This document shows, piece after piece, positions 22,083 through 33,740 of a DNA stretch of 64,000 nucleotides; the stretch's first letter is position 1; every line of letters begins with the position of its first letter. The stretch spans positions 899,409-963,408 of the forward strand of contig OY754982.1 of NCBI GenBank assembly GCA_963576475.1, read 5' to 3'. The stretch is from Molanna angustata (Eukaryota > Arthropoda > Insecta > Trichoptera > Molannidae). The notes below the pieces were generated by a model. The model had not been told where the DNA came from. It made no database searches and saw nothing but the letters and a program-made list of their open reading frames with translations. A program made the position numbers and the translations under genes.

Positions 22083-22204
22083 ATTCATTCATACCATGAT
22101 GGCATGGGGTAACCAGCAACAGGTGTGCGTATGTGCATTTCTTTATAAAAGAGTACATTACATGCATGTATACCCACACACCAGTCTCGTCTCACCTAAT
22201 AAAA
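22083..22204 (-). repeat. Tail repeat family D
   Basis: CATTCATTCATACCATGATG, TACATGCATGTATACCCACA and CAGTCTCGTCTCACCTAAT match the order at 10.2 kb. It abuts the LINE coding remnant that follows. Confidence 0.55.
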
Positions 22205-23085
22205 AATAAATAGCTACCTCCACTCAATCAACACCTGGGGTGAAAGTAATCTTGTTTCATTTAACGTCTCAAAAACCCAAGCCTGTCTAATTTCTGCGAA
22301 GAGAAACCCCAATGAATTGCAAGTGTCTTTCAACGGAAGCACCCTAACTAACAGCAGCTCTATCGACCTGCTTGGAGTATCTATAACGAACCAATTACAC
22401 TACAAGGGCTCCATCGAAGCTAAGGTGAAACTCGCCTCCAAAAAATTGAGCGTACTATATAGAGCGCGTAGATATTTTACTAAGTCCCAGATGTGTATAC
22501 TCTACAAAGCGCAAATACGTCCAATTATTGAATATGGCAGTCACCTCTGGAGTGGCGCCCCCCAATACCTACTGAATACCCTCGACGCTGTCCAAAGGCG
22601 TGCTATACGTCTGATTGATGATCCATCACTGACTGATGGATTGCAATCACTAGAACACAGACGTAAAGTCGGTATTTTAAGTTTATTTTATAGATACTAC
22701 CACTGGAATTGCTCAGAAGAACTTGCATCTTTGGTCCCTCCTACCCACTCGCAACAGAGTCACTCGCTTTACTCAATCGCAGCACCCATTCACAGTGGAC
22801 CTTCAACATATACGATCAAAGTCGCTTCTCGAACTCCTTTATTAATACAGCAGCCCGACTGTGGAACGATCTTCCGAATTCTGTGTTTCCACCTTTGTAC
22901 AACCCGGGTCTTTTTAAAATCCGAATCAATAAACTCTTTTCTAGACTGCAAACCCCTCCCAACGCTACGTAGTGCGCTTCTTCGGAAGAGCAAAATGGAC
23001 CCAAATCCTAAAAGCTGGTGTCCCCTACGTGGACATGTTAAAAAAAAAACTCTGAAAATAGTCAGCAAGCTACCGATACACTAAT
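22205..23085 (+). pseudogene. Jockey/CR1-like RT C-terminal remnant
   Basis: The frame reads from about 22205 (NTWGESNLVSFNVSKTQACL), then LLGVSITNQLHYKGSI, LYKAQIRPIIEYGSHLWSG and LDAVQRRAIRLIDDP, the post-palm region of jockey/CR1-type ORF2 (LGV.....W..HI, Y...VRP.LEY.S..W, L...Q.R..R.I). It then shifts frame: RLWNDLPNSVFPPLYN, the conserved W..LP end, is in the frame open over 22709-22972, so at least one and probably two indels occurred near 22730-22840. The palm with the YADD box is missing. Probably 5'-truncated on insertion and decayed afterwards. Confidence 0.75.
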
Positions 23086-23274
23086 TAGTGTCTACCAAAT
23101 AATGTGCTTCATAGTTTTATTTACCAAAAACAAGTTTGTCCTATCCTTTAGAGTTTTATCAATGTTGTCTGATGAAAAGATAGGTCATTTATGAAATATG
23201 TTCATACGTTGTATTTTTAAAAGTTTAATTAATCATAACGGTCTTTTTGAGTTGGTACGCAAAACGATTTTAAA

Positions 23275-23405
23275 AATGTGACATCCTTTTCTTGGGCGCT
23301 CCCGACCTCTGATTTCCTTCCTTTCCTGTCTGTTAGCTTTTGTGTATTTTCTTCATTCATTCATTCTTCCAAACCAAACCACTTCCGAGTGGCCAAACTA
23401 TGTAA
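23275..23405 (-). pseudogene. RTE fragment
   Basis: TTTCTTGGGCGCTCCCGACC and later TTCATTCATTCATTCTTCC and GTGGCCAAACTA correspond to 57.75-57.85 kb (TTTCTTGGGCGGCCCCGGCC ... TGGCCAAACC). Minus-strand RTE C-terminal coding, encoding the GRGRPRK-type region. Diverged. Confidence 0.65.
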
Positions 23406-24180
23406 AAAAATTACACAGAAAAAAATATCAATAAAAATCAATTAATCAAATATACAAAAAACATAGTGGCAAGGAAATTTTGGACTGGACCTAGGATTGG
23501 AATAGGAAAAATCAGGGATTGTTATTGGAATTATTTTTACTGTAAACAAAAACATAATATTTGTGATATGTTGTGCGAATGTGTTAAAAGCGATGATTTC
23601 TCGCAAACACAGATTTTGTAGATTTGGAATTCCTCTTCCAACTGCTATAGAGATACTGCGTGATGGTTTTTACGGTTGTAATTTTTGATGAATAATTTAG
23701 TTCTGTAGTAACCTGTATCTCGTTGTGCTGATGTATTTGAATACTTGTTATACGTACCTACTGTTGATAGCATCCATTTCATTGTACATCAGTATTATGT
23801 GTGGGCTTCGGAAGTTTCATATTCCATCAAAGGAAGACAGCGGAAGGTGGCTTAAACATTCCCTGGGGCATTAAACGCGGTTGTAGCTCCTACACTCGCT
23901 AAGGATTTAGCAGGAGACGACACAGTCTCGAAGCCAACTGCCTATAGTCTATTGCATAGCCCAGAGGCTCGAGGTACGCCAGGGAATGTGTGTTTGTTTG
24001 AGGAGTTTCCAGAAGAGCAAACAGCGGGGAAAAGGAAATAATTTGGTGGGCGTGTTTACTTAATACGTTTATTTAAAGTCCTCACGTTTGCGTGACTCGG
24101 TGACAGTGGTGGCCAACTGATAATTTAACGAAATACCCGAATTATGATAATAATCGTCCTACAAATCCAGAACGAAAACA
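23406..24180. other. Spacer with a small TIR-like stem
   Basis: AT-rich to 23820. Then 23855-23990 is more complex and bounded by ACATTCCCTGG and its complement CCAGGGAATGT (about 23857-23867 and 23969-23979), which could be a tiny MITE or structured segment. At 24160-24210 a degraded SINE end (ATCCAGAACGAAAACAGTG) is visible. Confidence 0.35.
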
Positions 24181-24211
24181 GTGAAAAACTGTTTCTCCAC
24201 TGGCCTATCCT

Positions 24212-25310
24212 ATAATAATAATAATAATAAAAATTTATAAAGCGCCGTTTAGTGATACAAGATCACTCCAAGGGCGCTGTAGCTTATTTGTTGGCTCTAA
24301 GAAACAAGGCAGTCTTAAGAAGTTTACCGAAGGTGTCAATGCTCTGAGCTCCACGTATGTCAAGAGGCAATTTATTCCATTTTAAAGGCCCGTTCACACT
24401 AAAACCGCGATCATGGTAAGCCGCCTTATTGACTCTGTCCAATTCTTGTAAAGAGTTGGTACTCTGTGATTCAGACGATCTCAGCGTGAACATCCCCGAT
24501 GGAACATTCCTTTGGCACAATTCCTGAATGTAGTGTGGAGCCAAGTCGTTCAGAGCTTTAAACACCATCAGGCATACCTTATAGTCCACTCGTTCTGGAC
24601 ATCTCAACCAGTGCAGTTCGTTAAGAAGAGGTGTTATGTGACATCTCTTGTCGGCTCCATATATCAACCTCGCAGCTGCGTTGAAAACTATTTGTAATCT
24701 ATCAAGCTGATACTTTGACAAACCCGCATAAATAGCATAACAGTAATCCAGCCGTGACACCACAAATGCATTAATAAGCGTTTTAGCTTCGTTTTTGGGT
24801 AAGCTCCGGCGGATACTTTTCAATTGCCTCAGATGAAAGAAACAAGAGCTAACAGTTTTTGAGATTTGCAAGTCCAGCGATAGTTTGTTGTCCAGGTGGA
24901 CGCCTAGAAATTTGTATGTATTTGATGGTGTAAGTTCTTCTCCATTGATGTTAATCGGAGTATTTTCAATGAGATGCTGTCGTCGCGGTGAAACTACCCA
25001 CATAAGCTCGGTTTTCGTTGGGCTTAATTTTAGCTTGTAGAGCGACATCCAGGCAGCAATTTTTCCAATGCAACCAACGGTATCATTCACAAGACTATCC
25101 CTGTTTTCGGCAGTTCAGAATTTCACAATGAGGCGATCGTCAGCATAAGCATATGAATCAAAACCTTCATTTTCTATTATATCATCAAGCTTTTTAATAT
25201 ACAAAATGAAAAGAATGGGCCCCAAAACTGACCCCTGTGGCACCCCACATTGAATTTTCTCCGAAGAAGATGATTTATTTTGCAATAAGACAGTGGTGGA
25301 GTATTTAAAG
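24212..25310 (-). mobile_element. L2/CR1-like LINE, 5'-truncated
   Basis: The minus-strand element ends with CGGCGCTTTATAAATTTTTA and a (TTA)n tail at 24212-24235, the characteristic L2-type 3' end. The coding remnant lies upstream (24284-25310). The first recognisable coding is around the CGVPQGSVLGP motif, so endonuclease and fingers were lost by 5' truncation. The same 3' box occurs at 3.0 and 52.1 kb, showing a family active in this genome. Confidence 0.8.
24284..25260 (-). pseudogene. L2/CR1-like reverse transcriptase remnant
   Basis: Read on the minus strand: CGVPQGSVLGPILFILYI (palm motif B), SYAYADDRLIVKF with the YADD catalytic box at about 25133-25153, then a TGA stop near 25110. 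After that a clean 268-codon frame continues with LYKLKLSPTKTELMWV, YKFLGVHLDNKLSLD, FFHLRQLKSIRRSLP, FVVSRLDYCYAIYAGL, RLQIVFNAAARLIYG, HWLRCPERVDYKVCL and PLKWNKLPLDIR. These are the palm, thumb and C-terminal blocks of L2/CR1 ORF2 in order. Only one stop interrupts the remnant, so the insertion is fairly young. Confidence 0.85.
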
Positions 25311-25559
25311 TATCACAAAGAAACAGGAGTCCAGCAGCTTTGACAATAGTCTTAATGATTATTTATTTATTAATCTTATGTTTCAACACATCTTAGAAAT
25401 TATGTAAACATACGATTTAAACCAATTTAGACCGATATCTTACCGACTGACCGATATCGATTTATTGTATTTTGTTTTTAACTATGTATTGTATTTATAA
25501 TTGATATTATTATGATTGTTGTTATTTTATTTTAAATATTTGAAGTTTTAATCTTTGAT

Positions 25560-25690
25560 AATATAATCGGTGACGTGTGCTGTAGCAGTTACAAAGAGAT
25601 GAAGAGACTGACGGACGATAGAGATAAGTGGAAAGATCGAGTGTTTGGTGAAGACCAATCCTAGAATTGTGACCCAGAAGAAGAGAGAAT
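25560..25690 (+). pseudogene. RTE-like extreme C-terminus
   Basis: Reads SSYKEMKRLTDDRDKWKDRV and then a stop near ACCAATCCTAG. The pattern Y.EMK.L..DR..WK is the end of RTE-type ORF2. The 29.0-kb copy ends in the same way (AAACCAATCCATAGGATTG). Confidence 0.6.
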
Positions 25691-25794
25691 CTTCGTGTAC
25701 TTGTTGGATTTTTTAATTCTTTGTATACTTTTTGTTTTTTTTAAATAGGCTTTCAAGCCGTAAATGTGATAATAAATGAATAAATAAATCAAAA

Positions 25795-25895
25795 TCGTTC
25801 ACCTATAGCAAAAGCATTACTGCTTAGTTTAGGGAATGTATGAGGATGTATATGTATTTGTTACAAGGACATTCATTCTTTTAAAAAAGAAAAAA
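25795..25895 (+). repeat. SINE family 1, body only
   Basis: TCGTTCACCTATAGCAAAAG, then TTAGTTTAGGGAATGTATG and TATTTGTTACAAGGACATTC. This is the body of the tRNA-Thr-like SINE without its tRNA head, a 5'-truncated copy. Confidence 0.65.
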
Positions 25896-26389
25896 TAAAC
25901 AAAGTAATTTTTGATTAAATTATCATGTTTTATTCAGTCGCTCAGTTATTCAATAAAAACGAGTCTTCGCGTACGCCTTAAATAAATAAATAAAATTGGT
26001 AATATTTACTTTAAATATATAAATTTGCATAAAAATGAAATGAAATCGAAAACAAAGTAACGCTCAAAAGTCTCGAACTGTCAACCCCTGTTTTGAAGGC
26101 AATATAATTAAACGTGGGAGTGGGTTTATTAAAGGAGACTAGAAGAGGTATAGAAAAGGATAATATGTTATGTAATAATGTATGTACTGTGCACAATATC
26201 ATACTGTATATTATTTTAGATACAAATATCATTTATGATACCTAAAGTCCCAATTTGCAGGGCATCACATTCCTGACTTGTCGGAGCTTGAAACCGAGAT
26301 ATGCACTCAAATCTTTATATTCTAAGAATGAATATGTCCTTGTGAAAAAAAACAACATAATATATACACTTTATCTCATTCTCTATTAA

Positions 26390-27055
26390 TAAACTGAAAA
26401 CAGATCTGGATTTCAAAATAACCATACATCATAATAAATGCAACACCAGCAACTGCCGCGAAATTCGCTCAACACTACGACCAACCTCAAAAATAAAATA
26501 CCTCGGTATTATTACTGACCAAAACATGAAATGGAAAGCGCATTTAGGTGACTTAGTTAAACGAATAAGGAAATATATTTTCATAAGACTAAGAAATGTA
26601 TTGAACTTAAAAAACCTAAAAAACATATTATGCGACGGTTCATTCTTTGCTTATTTATGGAATCATTGGTTGGGGAGGAGCATATGACAATATTTTAAAC
26701 CAAGTTAGAGTTGTACAAAAATTAATCATAAAGGTTATACTTAAGAAAACACGCACTTTCCCCACTACAACACTATTTGACATATTCAAAGTACCCAGAG
26801 TAGATAATATATTTTATAAAAAAGTGTTTATTTTGCAAATTTTCAAAGATAATGTTTTACAAAAAATTGAAAAAAATAAGTCTCTGCGATTCTAAAATGA
26901 TTTAAAAATACCCAAATGTAATACAGGACAATTACAAAACAACTACATTTATTTGGGAATAAAATGTTTCAATTGCCTCCCAAATGAATTAAAGCAGATA
27001 AAAGAATTAAAAAAATTTAAACAAAAATTAAAATTGCAATTAACTTCTAACTTCT
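26390..27055 (+). pseudogene. Jockey/CR1-like RT C-terminal remnant
   Basis: The first frame reads TSKIKYLGIITDQNMKWKAH and KRIRKYIFIRLRNVLNL. After a frameshift around 26645 the next frame reads IYGIIGWGGAYDNIL, then VVQKLIIKVIL and TTTLFDIFKVPRVDNIFYKK. The order (KYLGI..D..M.W..H, then Y.I..WG, Q...I) is the region after the palm in jockey/CR1-type RTs. Very AT-rich codon use compared with the 22.3-kb copy suggests a different subfamily. A 3' untranslated region with AATAAATAAAAAAAA follows to about 27482. Confidence 0.7.
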
Positions 27056-27482
27056 AAAATATTAGTTTTCGATTTGTTTCAATTGCCAGTATTTTCTTTT
27101 TTTTTTTTTAAATATGTGTTTTGGTATGTTTGAATCGTCTATATTGCTCATTTTTCAATTATTTTCATGTATTTCCTTTTGTTTTATTTGAATATGTATT
27201 TAGATATGTTTACTCATTTGTATATTTCTCATTTTCATTTATTTTAACTTTTTTAATGTTTATTTGATTTTTTATTCATGTTGATTTGATTTAATTACTC
27301 TATGTTGACTTTGTTTAATTGCTTTGTATTGATATTTTTTTATAAGTGATTCCCTCAGCAAGCACAAGATTGCAATATTTTTGATGAGGCGCTGCAAAGA
27401 AAAAATTGTAAAAATATTATTACCTGTGAATTATATCTTGATTTGTTATTATAAAATTATTATGTTAAATAAATAAAAAAAA
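27056..27482 (+). repeat. LINE 3' UTR and A-rich tail
   Basis: AT-rich sequence after the last coding block, with GATGAGGCGCTGCAAAGAAA near 27382 and a terminal TTAAATAAATAAAAAAAACA. Interpreted as the 3' end of the preceding LINE remnant. Confidence 0.5.
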
Positions 27483-27575
27483 CAACATAATATACATCCT
27501 CATGCATCCCCTAAATTAAGCATAAGTGCTTGTGCTTTAAGCGGTCGAAATTGCTCGAGGCAGTTAGCTATTTAT
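27483..27575 (-). repeat. SINE family 1 fragment
   Basis: CATCCTCATGCATCCCCTAA, ATTAAGCATAAGTGCTTGTG and CGGTCGAAATTGCTCGAGGC. Reverse-oriented body joined to the start of the tRNA-like head, truncated. Confidence 0.6.
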
Positions 27576-28080
27576 ATCTCCAGTTAATAAAACATATAAC
27601 TTACATATAGTTTTCCCTAAACAACGGTTGATTTATTCTGTCAAGACTTTCAAAATGTTCCCACCGTTTATATTTTTTTCATAATTTTTGTTGAAGTAAT
27701 TTTAACAGTGAATTTCTCCATTCCGTCAACTCATTCAATGATAATTTTCAACGTTTGAACAAAAGACAATTTTATATTGATATTTACGACGCTGGCCGAT
27801 TTACTAATGATATTAATAACAATTAAGCACTACAACACTCAATTATTATTATTACCATTATACACTTCCTCAAAAGAATTAGCAGATCAATGCGTAAATT
27901 GTAAATTATTTAAAAGAACAAAATAAAATGCAACAAACGCATCATCAAGCTTTCAATTGGGAATAGTTCACCCATCCAGATACTTAACATATCAAAGGAT
28001 TAGGCTCTGAGGAGGTCTCTATACTACCTAATAACCCTTCTGATTCCCGAATATTAACGTTTAAAAAATCTTTGACGATT
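27576..28080. other. Unassigned AT-rich spacer
   Basis: No recognisable frame or repeat. Confidence 0.4.
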
Positions 28081-28084
28081 CTAC

Positions 28085-28385
28085 ATGAATTCATTATTCC
28101 CGTTTTTTTACATTTTTATTATTAAGTTTTTCGATAAATCTATAATTTCTAAATTACGTATTAACGATTTTGGAATAATCCCAGTGGCTGTAATAATGAA
28201 CGGTAATATTATTATTTTACGAGAATGCCAAAGTCTTTTAATTTCGTTACCTAAAGCGGTGTATTTTGTAATTTTTTCATCAAAAGTTTTTATAATATTA
28301 CTAGAATTTGGAACAGCCACGTTGCAAATTTATGTTATTTTTTTTTATTTTATCATGAAATCTTGAACTAACTTTCTTCTACAGT
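28085..28385 (-). pseudogene. LINE ORF C-terminal remnant
   Basis: The minus-strand frame 28108-28320 reads MAVPNSSNIIKTFDEKITKY, then ALGNEIKRLWHSRKI, ITATGIIPKSLIRN. I recognise this AVP...N...T..EK..KY..LA.EIK..W......P..I.ATG.IPK.L pattern as the C-terminal segment of insect LINE RT proteins, but I cannot name the clade. It lacks the palm and is truncated. Confidence 0.6.
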
Positions 28386-28574
28386 GGAAAGTGTATTGGC
28401 CACTACCAACTCGTGTTTTTGTTTTGTTAAATTTGCCAACGGATAATTCTTAGTCAAAATCCATCATGACATCAATTAAAACACAATACTTCTACTACTG
28501 ACCTTTTTTTTAATTTTAATGATAAAAAATGTTATTTTCCTATATTCTTCTTTTCCCCGGCTATATCCTAACTC

Positions 28575-29065
28575 CTTGAGTCAAACAACCTAGACTTGAA
28601 GCTTCGTAAGAGACTCACAAAAACATATGTGTGGAGCATACTGTTGTATGGCTGTGAGACATGGTGTCTTACCGAAAGAGACAGAAGTAGACTTGAGGCT
28701 TTCGAGATGTGGTGTTACAGAAGAATACTGGGAATTTCCTGGAGGGACCACATCACGAATGCCGAGGTTCTCAACAAAGTTGAAGAAGGCAGACACCTAC
28801 TCAATACCATCTCCGAGAGACGTGCTCGCTGGATTGGACACATCTTGCGCCACGAGGGACTCCTACATGACCTAATGGAGGGAATGGTTGAGGGGACAAA
28901 CCACAGGGGGCGCCCCCGACGGGAATATTTGGCCCAGGTGTGCGAGGACATGAACTGCGCCACATATGTTTAGCTGAAAAGGGCTGCACAGGATAGAGAG
29001 AAGTGGAAAGCGAGATGTAGACTTCTTCTGCAAACCAATCCATAGGATTGAGACTTTTGATGATG
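28575..29065 (+). pseudogene. RTE-like RT C-terminal remnant
   Basis: The frame 28596-28973 reads TYVWSILLYGCETWCL, LEAFEMWCYRRILGISWRD, ERRARWIGHILRHEGLL and HRGRPRREYLAQV. YG.E.W.L, E...RR.L.I.W.D, R..W.GH..R and GRGRPR are the post-palm blocks of RTE-type and related endonuclease-RT proteins. Past a stop at 28971-28973 the text continues KRAAQDREKWKARCRLLLQ, so the original C-terminus extended to about 29040. Ends with GATGATGAT near 29055, a typical tail. Confidence 0.75.
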
Positions 29066-29240
29066 ATCCTAACTCTCTGTCTGTACCGGCTGTTCGGGTC
29101 AGCTCTCCTCGTCCTTAAATTATAGGCCCTTCTGTCCTGTAATGTCACCTAGACCATTCCTCCGCAGTTGGTGGTGTCTTAACACAATCCAGGATTTTTT
29201 TGATCTTTCTTTTTACACATGTCTCGGTAAATCCATCTAG
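29066..29240 (-). pseudogene. RTE-like C-terminal fragment
   Basis: Minus-strand text LQDRRAYNLRTRRADPNS in the frame 28801-29148 resembles the DR..W..RTRRADP end seen at 5.6 and 3.3 kb. It lies tail-to-tail with the preceding plus-strand remnant. Confidence 0.5.
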
Positions 29241-31105
29241 ATTGCTTGGTTTACAGTGCAATATGGTGGTCTGCGCTTTACATCTTAATTGTCTTTCCTC
29301 TTATTTTTCAGTCTATATGTATTAGTAATACCTTGACTTCTACGGCTGCATGAACATTTTATTATATTGTCCCATAAGGACACTCCAACTGCCCATCTTG
29401 GAATACGGATCATTAGATGTGTTCTGTTATGAACAAAAAAAATATTTATACCCAGTTAAACTTTATTACTTCACTCTCTGACGCTACCCTTAGTCATACC
29501 GATATCGGTCAGTGCAAGTAATATAGTAATAGCGAAACTAGCGAAAGAGAGTTTTGATCTTTTTGTTTGTTTGTAGTTTACTTGTTTTGATTTATTCAAC
29601 TAAAACCTTATTATATTCATTTATTTCAATCGAAACTTCTATACTTCCACGAAGATACCTATGTACCCACATATTTAGTCTTGGTGGGAAATCAACAGAT
29701 GGTATCCTATTATCTCTGCCTGTTTTAACATTTATTTCACATCGGGTAACACCTTCAATAGTCTGATACTCACGTTCATACTTTAAATGTTATTATTCTT
29801 CGAAATGTTTTAATAGGTCTCGTTCAATATATTTATAGCGGCACACATAAGCAGCTTAGCTGAGAGAGAATCTGAGTTCTTACAGACATACTTATAGTCT
29901 TTAACATCAACTCGAAAGCCAGTATTTAGGTTTGAAGTATTTATTTTACTTGATAAATACTAGCAATGGAGTGTATAAAAAGACGAATTATTTGAATAAG
30001 AGCCGTTTTAAGTGATTTGAAAATACACACAAAATCTTTATTTTTCCGTATTCGTACCGAAGAATCGAAAATCTACTGTAAATGTAATGATTTATTCAGC
30101 ACCGTTTCGTCTATTTAGTTTTAACGAGGCTTGGCAGACTTTTGCATGGCCTTTACTTCAAGTGCCAGGTCTATTGTGGTCAAAGTTTAATTTATTTTAC
30201 GTCAAAGACATTGTGATTGGCAAATTTGTGTTTAAAAAAGGAAAACTCTTTATCTTAATCAGTATATTTCTAAATTTGGCTTAGTGTAAGTCCCTATATC
30301 ACCCATCAGCCCTACTGATTACTGAATAACTTCAGGGTTTTCAACAAGTAACTGTGATATTTATTTTGTATTTCTATTAGTAACTTTGATAAATCTATCG
30401 TTTCTTAAATATACACAGGTTAACTATTTATATTGTAATATTTACAATTGTAAATTTGATTTATGCTTTTTTTTATTTTATACCGCTAACATTTTATATG
30501 ATTCATTTATTGTTTGTTTTCATCGTTAGTTTTACACATGAATGCATTTAGTTTAAATGCATAGTTTGTTGACAAGAGGTAATCTCCTATAACCAACCCA
30601 ACTTATTGAAATGCAATGATACCAAAAGGTATCAATATTTGGAGAAATTCGTTCACACATTATATGTAGGTATATATACTCGCATGAGTGACTATAGCAG
30701 ATACCAATGTCGCGTCGTCTGCCAAGAAGCAGAGGGAAAAATAATATGGATTGAGAATGGAAAACGGAGAATAGGAACATGAAATAGGAAATTCGATATG
30801 AACTGTGTGATATTTCAGTTGAGTTCAGCCAAAGGTAGGTAGAAGTCCGTGCCAAGTTTGTTATTAGCTCTACATCACTGAAATTATTATCATATAAAAG
30901 TATTTCTCCTCTATGTTACATGACATTTATCTTGGAATATATTACATCAACACTTTGTTGAAAACCGTCCAGATTTCAATTTTGCTGATGTTCAAGTTTG
31001 AGTATTCACCTCTAAACTTACCTATTATTTTATTATTACAATTCATTTTGGACAGGTGAAAATTTAATTACTCAATAATTGCGGTTTAAACCAATGAAAT
31101 TACAA
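29241..31105. other. Unassigned AT-rich spacer
   Basis: The longest stretch without any recognised element. Contains short frames only. The 100-codon minus-strand frame at 30553-30855 shows no domain. Confidence 0.4.
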
Positions 31106-31109
31106 TTCC

Positions 31110-31330
31110 ACCTGCCTTTAGTCTTCTTCTTCGTTGTGTTTAGGGCATTTGACCTGTTGGACTATCCTGGGAAGAGGATGTCCAACTTTCCTTCCATCTC
31201 TTCGCAGGTCTTCTGTTGTTGAGTATTTCTGTCTTAACATTTTGACAATTCTATGGTGGTCCATGCGTTGGTCGTGATCCCTCCAAAAGCGTCTCCTGTG
31301 CTTAGCATTTCTTGAATATATTCTAGTTTA
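31110..31330 (-). repeat. Retroelement fragment shared with Helitron
   Basis: TCTTCTTCTTCGTTGTGTTT, TGGACTATCCTGGGAAGAGG and CCATCTCTTCGCAGGTCTTC recur as the repeated blocks inside the two Helitron units (45.9-46.5 and 49.1-49.4 kb). The minus strand reads KTCEEMEGKLDILFPG, suggesting a retrotransposon coding end. This is probably a stand-alone copy of the sequence those Helitrons captured. Confidence 0.5.
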
Positions 31331-31344
31331 CTTTTATTGACAAT

Positions 31345-31880
31345 TTTTTTTAACATCTCAATAGAGACGAAGTTGGTATATTTTATAAGAACCAGGAACT
31401 CGAGGCACCTACAGGGCTTACGACCTGTTATCGGCTGGTTTACGTGATCACTTTATGCGCTTGCGCAACGTTCACCAATTATGCCTTCTTATCGAGTTCC
31501 CTTATCAATGTATTTTTTTGAAAGTTCTATATACTTCAATATTGTGTAACAATTCACCTGAAAATAAGGAACTATACTATTGCCCTCTATGAAGTAACGG
31601 AAAACCCTTTTTTGTTACGCCATCTATTGAGAAATTAGTTTATTTGTAAACAATGAAAGCAACAGTCCTTATAAATGAGATGACGGTGTCTCGCACAGAT
31701 TTCACCCCTGAACTGCGTCAGAATTGGTGAACGTTAATCACATAAATAACGTTAATCACGTAATAAAATGATCACGTAAATCAGCCGATGAAATCAGCGG
31801 TCGTAAGCCCTGTAGGTGCCTCGAGTTCCTGGTTCTTCTACAATATCTCAACTTCGTCTCTATTGAGATGTTTAAAGAAG
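31345..31880. mobile_element. TIR foldback repeat family B, copy 2
   Basis: The left end AACATCTCAATAGAGACGAA and right end TTCGTCTCTATTGAGATGTT are inverted. The arms continue through CTCGAGGCACCTACAGGGCT and ATCGGCTGGTTTACGTGATCA, with the complements on the right, about 95-100 bp each. The interior is non-coding. Copies at 13.3 and 43.7 kb share the left arm and interior. Confidence 0.75.
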
Positions 31881-32399
31881 TTTGTTAATAAAAATATCAT
31901 TTGACTCCCGAAAGGGAAAAAAAATCCAAATTTTTGCGTATATGCAATTTATTTATTTATTTCATCTCACAAATAAAATTTTGAAAATTAATACACAAAT
32001 GTATTCAAGCTGACTAGGAAAAAACCTGTATCGAGGTTAAATATAATCACATTTTTGTGATTGATTGATTTCATGACAAAAAAATATTCGATTTTCAAGT
32101 TTAATTTTATCGTTTTCTAGATTTTAGTAAGCTAGATGAAAAAGGAATGGAATTACTGAAAAAAAATATTACGACAACCGAACTGTCTGCCTGTGTTTAA
32201 CCAAACCTTTGTTATCACTAATAAAGGTGCACAAAACATTACTTGCTCAAAACCAAATGTTTTGTAGTCACTATAGTTCTGTTATTTTTAACATGAAATT
32301 TTGTTACTATTAACAAAAAAAATCAGTGTTTACGATCTGAAATTATAAATAATTATTTGAAAATTTACCTGATAATTATTCTATTGTACTATACTGCAG
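31881..32399. other. Unassigned spacer
   Basis: (TTTA)n at 31947-31961 may mark the reverse tail of a retroelement. Otherwise AT-rich and unrecognised. Confidence 0.35.
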
Positions 32400-32530
32400 G
32401 TATTGTATTGCTTCTCCGGTAACTAAGAAGTAGGTACTACGTTAAGTAATAATTTGACACGCACCCAACGACAAATTGCCAGATTCAGGAGGTATGAGAC
32501 ATATATATCGTCTCACAGATCCAGACTGAA
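32400..32530 (-). repeat. SINE family 2 body fragment
   Basis: TTGCTTCTCCGGTAACTAAG, TTGACACGCACCCAACGACA and TCGTCTCACAGATCCAGACT match the body at 18.17-18.30 kb. The tRNA-like head is absent. Confidence 0.65.
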
Positions 32531-32950
32531 AATACTTTGTAATATTTACCTGAACTTACATAATATTTGAATGTAATATTTTCGTGTGTGGTATCGAAGA
32601 TGGTATTTGTTTCCATGTTACTTTCATTATTGTAACAACATATCCTTTGCAGTCATCCTATATATGTAGACTTTATACTATATCTCCGACGATAAATTTC
32701 AATCTCTGAAACTGAAATCGTTTTCATTGTTCCAATATTTGCTCAATTCCTTTAGTTGAGAAGATTTTAAGGTCTGGTTAAGCCCCATATTGTATCTAGT
32801 TACATATTATATAGCTTCCTCCCCTGGGTCTCCTTGCATTGGGACTTGGGACTTTCTAGTGATTAACTCTTTCGAGTAGGTAGTATGTACAATACCACTG
32901 TTGAGTTAGGAAGACTGCGACGATAAGTCTTTGTAAAATAAATATTAACT
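32531..32950. other. Unassigned spacer
   Basis: No gene or repeat recognised. Confidence 0.4.
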
Positions 32951-32959
32951 ATGTATCGT

Positions 32960-33740
32960 GAAACCACCTCCGTTTTGCAGATGACATAGTGCTTATAACT
33001 GATGATCTGGAAGAACTTCATATTATGATAAACGAACTCCACGATGCTTCCCTAATGGTCGGCCTGGAAATTAATATTAACAAAACGAAAATCATGAGTC
33101 CATCTAACAGTACTATCTCAATTGATAGTAAAATAATTGAAGCTGTTGAAGAATATATTATATACCTTGGACACAAGATAAAATTAGGAAAGGATAACCA
33201 AACAGCAGAAATACCCAGAAGGATCGGACTAGGTTGGGCAGCCTTTGGGAAACTTAAACATGTCCTAAAAAACAGAGATATTCCCACATGTCTGAAAAGA
33301 AAAGTGTTTTGAACATGTATCCTGCCTGTGCTTACGTATGGTCTGGAAACTATCACGCTAACTGCGAGGACCATACATAAGCTAAAATGCACTCAGAGAT
33401 CCATGGAAAGGCGTAAGTCTAAGAGACAAAATTAGAAATGAAGAAATCAGACGCCAGACAAAAGTTGTTGATGTCATGGATCGAGTTGCAAAACTTAAAA
33501 GGCAATGGGCAGGTCATGTTGCCAGACAGGGTACGGACAGATGGGCACCCAGAATTCTAAATTGGAGACCATGGGATATGAAAAGTGAAATAGGCCGGTC
33601 CCAGAAAAGGTGGGTCGATGATATTGTCCCTGTCGCTGGAAGCGGATGGGTTTGAAAAGCCCAGAAAAAAGACGAGTGGAAGCTTTTAGAAGAGGCCTTC
33701 ATCCAGCAGTGGAGAGATGGCTGAAAAAGAAGAAGAAGAT
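32960..33740 (+). pseudogene. RTE-like RT palm-to-C-terminus remnant
   Basis: Reads RFADDIVLITDDLEEL (palm motif C, FADD, at about 32975-33000), MVGLEININKTKIM, YLGHKIKL, then IGLGWAAFGKLKHVLKN. A stop at 33310-33312 is followed in the same frame by TCILPVLTYGLETITL. Around 33410 a frameshift leads to KIRNEEIRRQTKVVDV, LKRQWAGHVAR, and then RWVDDIVPVAGSGWV and WKLLEEAFIQQW. These are the ordered blocks of RTE-type ORF2 from the catalytic box to the end. A 5'-truncated and decayed copy. Confidence 0.8.
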
